A stretch of DNA of 64,000 bases. Origin: Providencia vermicola. Lineage in GTDB: Bacteria > Pseudomonadota > Gammaproteobacteria > Enterobacterales > Enterobacteriaceae. Below, piece by piece: positions 62,885 through 64,000 of this stretch; positions within the stretch are counted from its first letter, which is position 1, and the number at the start of each line of letters is the position of its first letter. The translations under genes were made by a program, and so were the position numbers. The stretch is taken from the NCBI RefSeq assembly GCF_010748935.1, contig NZ_CP048797.1, positions 62,001 to 126,000 on the forward strand, given 5' to 3'. The notes beneath the pieces are model-generated. The model ran no database searches. It saw only the letters and a list, made by a program, of their open reading frames with translations, and had not been told where the DNA came from.

Positions 62885-63907
62885 TCATGTTGTTGAATAC
62901 AGTCTGAAGTCATCGCCGTAATGTAATGATGCCCAGCACAACCTCGCATTCTTGGCGGCGATTGCAACGACAGCACGCCAGTATCCCCGCCTACCAATCA
63001 ACGAGCAGACCCAACGGCTAAACGGGTCCGTTCTATTCTCTGCCCCTACCATTACAGAACGGGCTCCCTGGACCAGTAGGGTTCGCAGATAGGCATCACC
63101 CGCTTTTGTTATCCTGCCAAGCTTTGATTTTCCGCCACTACTGTATTGTGATGGCGTTAGCCCCAACCAGGCTGCCAGTTGGCGCCCGTTCTTAAAATCA
63201 TGGGCATTGCCAATACTGGCGACCAGCGCACTCGCTGTGGTGGGCCCAACACCTTTCAGTTCCATTAACTGCTGGCTGCGATGATCTGTTTTGGCCACAC
63301 GAGATAATACCCTGTCATATTCGGCGATTTTCTCTTCAATATTAGTGACATGTGTCAATAGATCATCAATGCACAGCCTAACCTGTACTGGCAGAGTTTC
63401 CTTCTGGTCAGAAACAACATGACGCAGAGCATCAGTGCTTTGTGGGGCAATAACCCCGAATTCAGATATCAGGCCCCGAAGACGGTTATACGTTGCTGTT
63501 CTTTCCTGGATAAATCCCTGTCTTGTCCGATGTAAGCATTGCATTGCCTGCTGGCTTTCGTCTTTGACTGGTACAAAGCGCATATGCGGCCGCTGCACTG
63601 CCTCACAAATAGCTATTGCATCAGCTGCATCATTTTTCCCGGTCTTACCCGCCATGCGATAGGGTGAGACAAATTTCGGAGCCATCAACCGGACATCATG
63701 GCCATACTGCCTGAATAATCTTGCCCAATAGTGGGCACCCGAGCAGGCTTCCATTCCAATGACACAGGGAGGTAAACCTGCGATGAGTTCAGAAAGTGCT
63801 GCACGCGACACCTTGGGTTTAACCAGAACAGCTTTACCATTTTGGTCAATGCAGTGAACAGCAAACACATTTTTAGCAAGATCGATACCGACAGTGGTGA
63901 TGGTCAT
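62885..63907 (-). CDS. IS110-family transposase
   Basis: 340 aa: DEDD domain GIDLAKNVFAVHC, GKNDAADAIAICEA; C-terminal catalytic-Ser region TPSQYSSGGKSKLGRITKAGD. Different from the IS4321/IS5075-like transposase at 31794. Complete. The element's borders are not defined within the window; 63908-64000 is its upstream non-coding part. Confidence 0.9.
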   Translation of the reverse strand: MTITTVGIDLAKNVFAVHCIDQNGKAVLVKPKVSRAALSELIAGLPPCVIGMEACSGAHYWARLFRQYGHDVRLMAPKFVSPYRMAGKTGKNDAADAIAICEAVQRPHMRFVPVKDESQQAMQCLHRTRQGFIQERTATYNRLRGLISEFGVIAPQSTDALRHVVSDQKETLPVQVRLCIDDLLTHVTNIEEKIAEYDRVLSRVAKTDHRSQQLMELKGVGPTTASALVASIGNAHDFKNGRQLAAWLGLTPSQYSSGGKSKLGRITKAGDAYLRTLLVQGARSVMVGAENRTDPFSRWVCSLIGRRGYWRAVVAIAAKNARLCWASLHYGDDFRLYSTT

Positions 63908-64000
63908 AACGAATCCCTCTGGGTCAATGTTTATCCTATGATTGCACGAAAGTTAATCAGGCGCATATCTAGGGGAAGTCCCTTCCATTCGTTAGGCTCA

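Overview
The window is about 64 kb of a large conjugative multiresistance plasmid of the IncC (IncA/C) group from an Enterobacterales host. That call rests on an F/SXT-like mating-pair operon (dsbC-traC-trbI-like-trhF-traW-traU-traN), an ssb-bet-exo recombination block, CobS/CobT-like genes, an rhs locus beside the resistance island, and an Xer/DnaQ-like gene pair. No replication or partition gene is inside the window, so the replicon call comes from the backbone genes. The resistance content (NDM-1, RmtC, AAC(6')-Ib, Sul1, QacEdelta1) resembles published NDM-1 IncC plasmids such as the pNDM-KN/pNDM-US type; I recall this and could not verify it.

Layout. 1-14.9 kb: transfer region. It starts inside a giant Ig-like protein gene, then runs through an overlapping operon to traN, followed by two reverse genes. 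An EAL-domain gene sits between traW and traU. 15-31.6 kb: plasmid maintenance and recombination genes, mostly small and of unknown function, including a MoxR/CobS-like ATPase, SSB, Bet, Exo, a DUF3150-like protein, a CobT-like VWA protein with an HEAAH motif, a YfbR-like HD nucleotidase and a Toprim primase. This block is held together by RNA-level architecture: five copies of a structured element with compensatory changes and a possible pseudoknot, and about sixteen leader hairpins in which the Shine-Dalgarno sequence pairs with an upstream anti-SD copy.

31.5-51.1 kb: resistance island. A Tn1696-like transposon (terminal repeat split by an IS4321/IS5075-like element) interrupts a small backbone gene. 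A class 1 integron with one aac(6')-Ib cassette lies beside its res site. Then come a mosaic junction (truncated orf5, DUF2293-like gene, antitoxin remnant, dcm fragment), an AT-rich piece with an nth-like gene and rmtC behind an ISEcp1 end, an IS1 copy, an ISAba125 remnant, the blaNDM-1-bleMBL-trpF-[dsbD chimera]-cutA-groES-groEL cluster and a truncated ISCR27-like transposase. The mercury end of Tn1696 and the 5' end of rhs are gone, so the island has been shortened by deletion.

51.1-64 kb: backbone again. It holds an rhs gene with a C-terminal toxin tip and an immunity candidate, a decayed second rhs scrap, small genes flanking a strong inverted repeat, a Cys-phosphatase-like gene, an Xer-type recombinase, a DnaQ-like exonuclease, then a Tn3-family remnant split by a clean IS26 insertion and an IS110-family transposase.

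Together the genes show a broad-host conjugative plasmid whose transfer and recombination functions are intact in this window, carrying resistance to carbapenems (NDM-1), clinically used aminoglycosides (RmtC, AAC(6')-Ib), sulfonamides and bleomycin.
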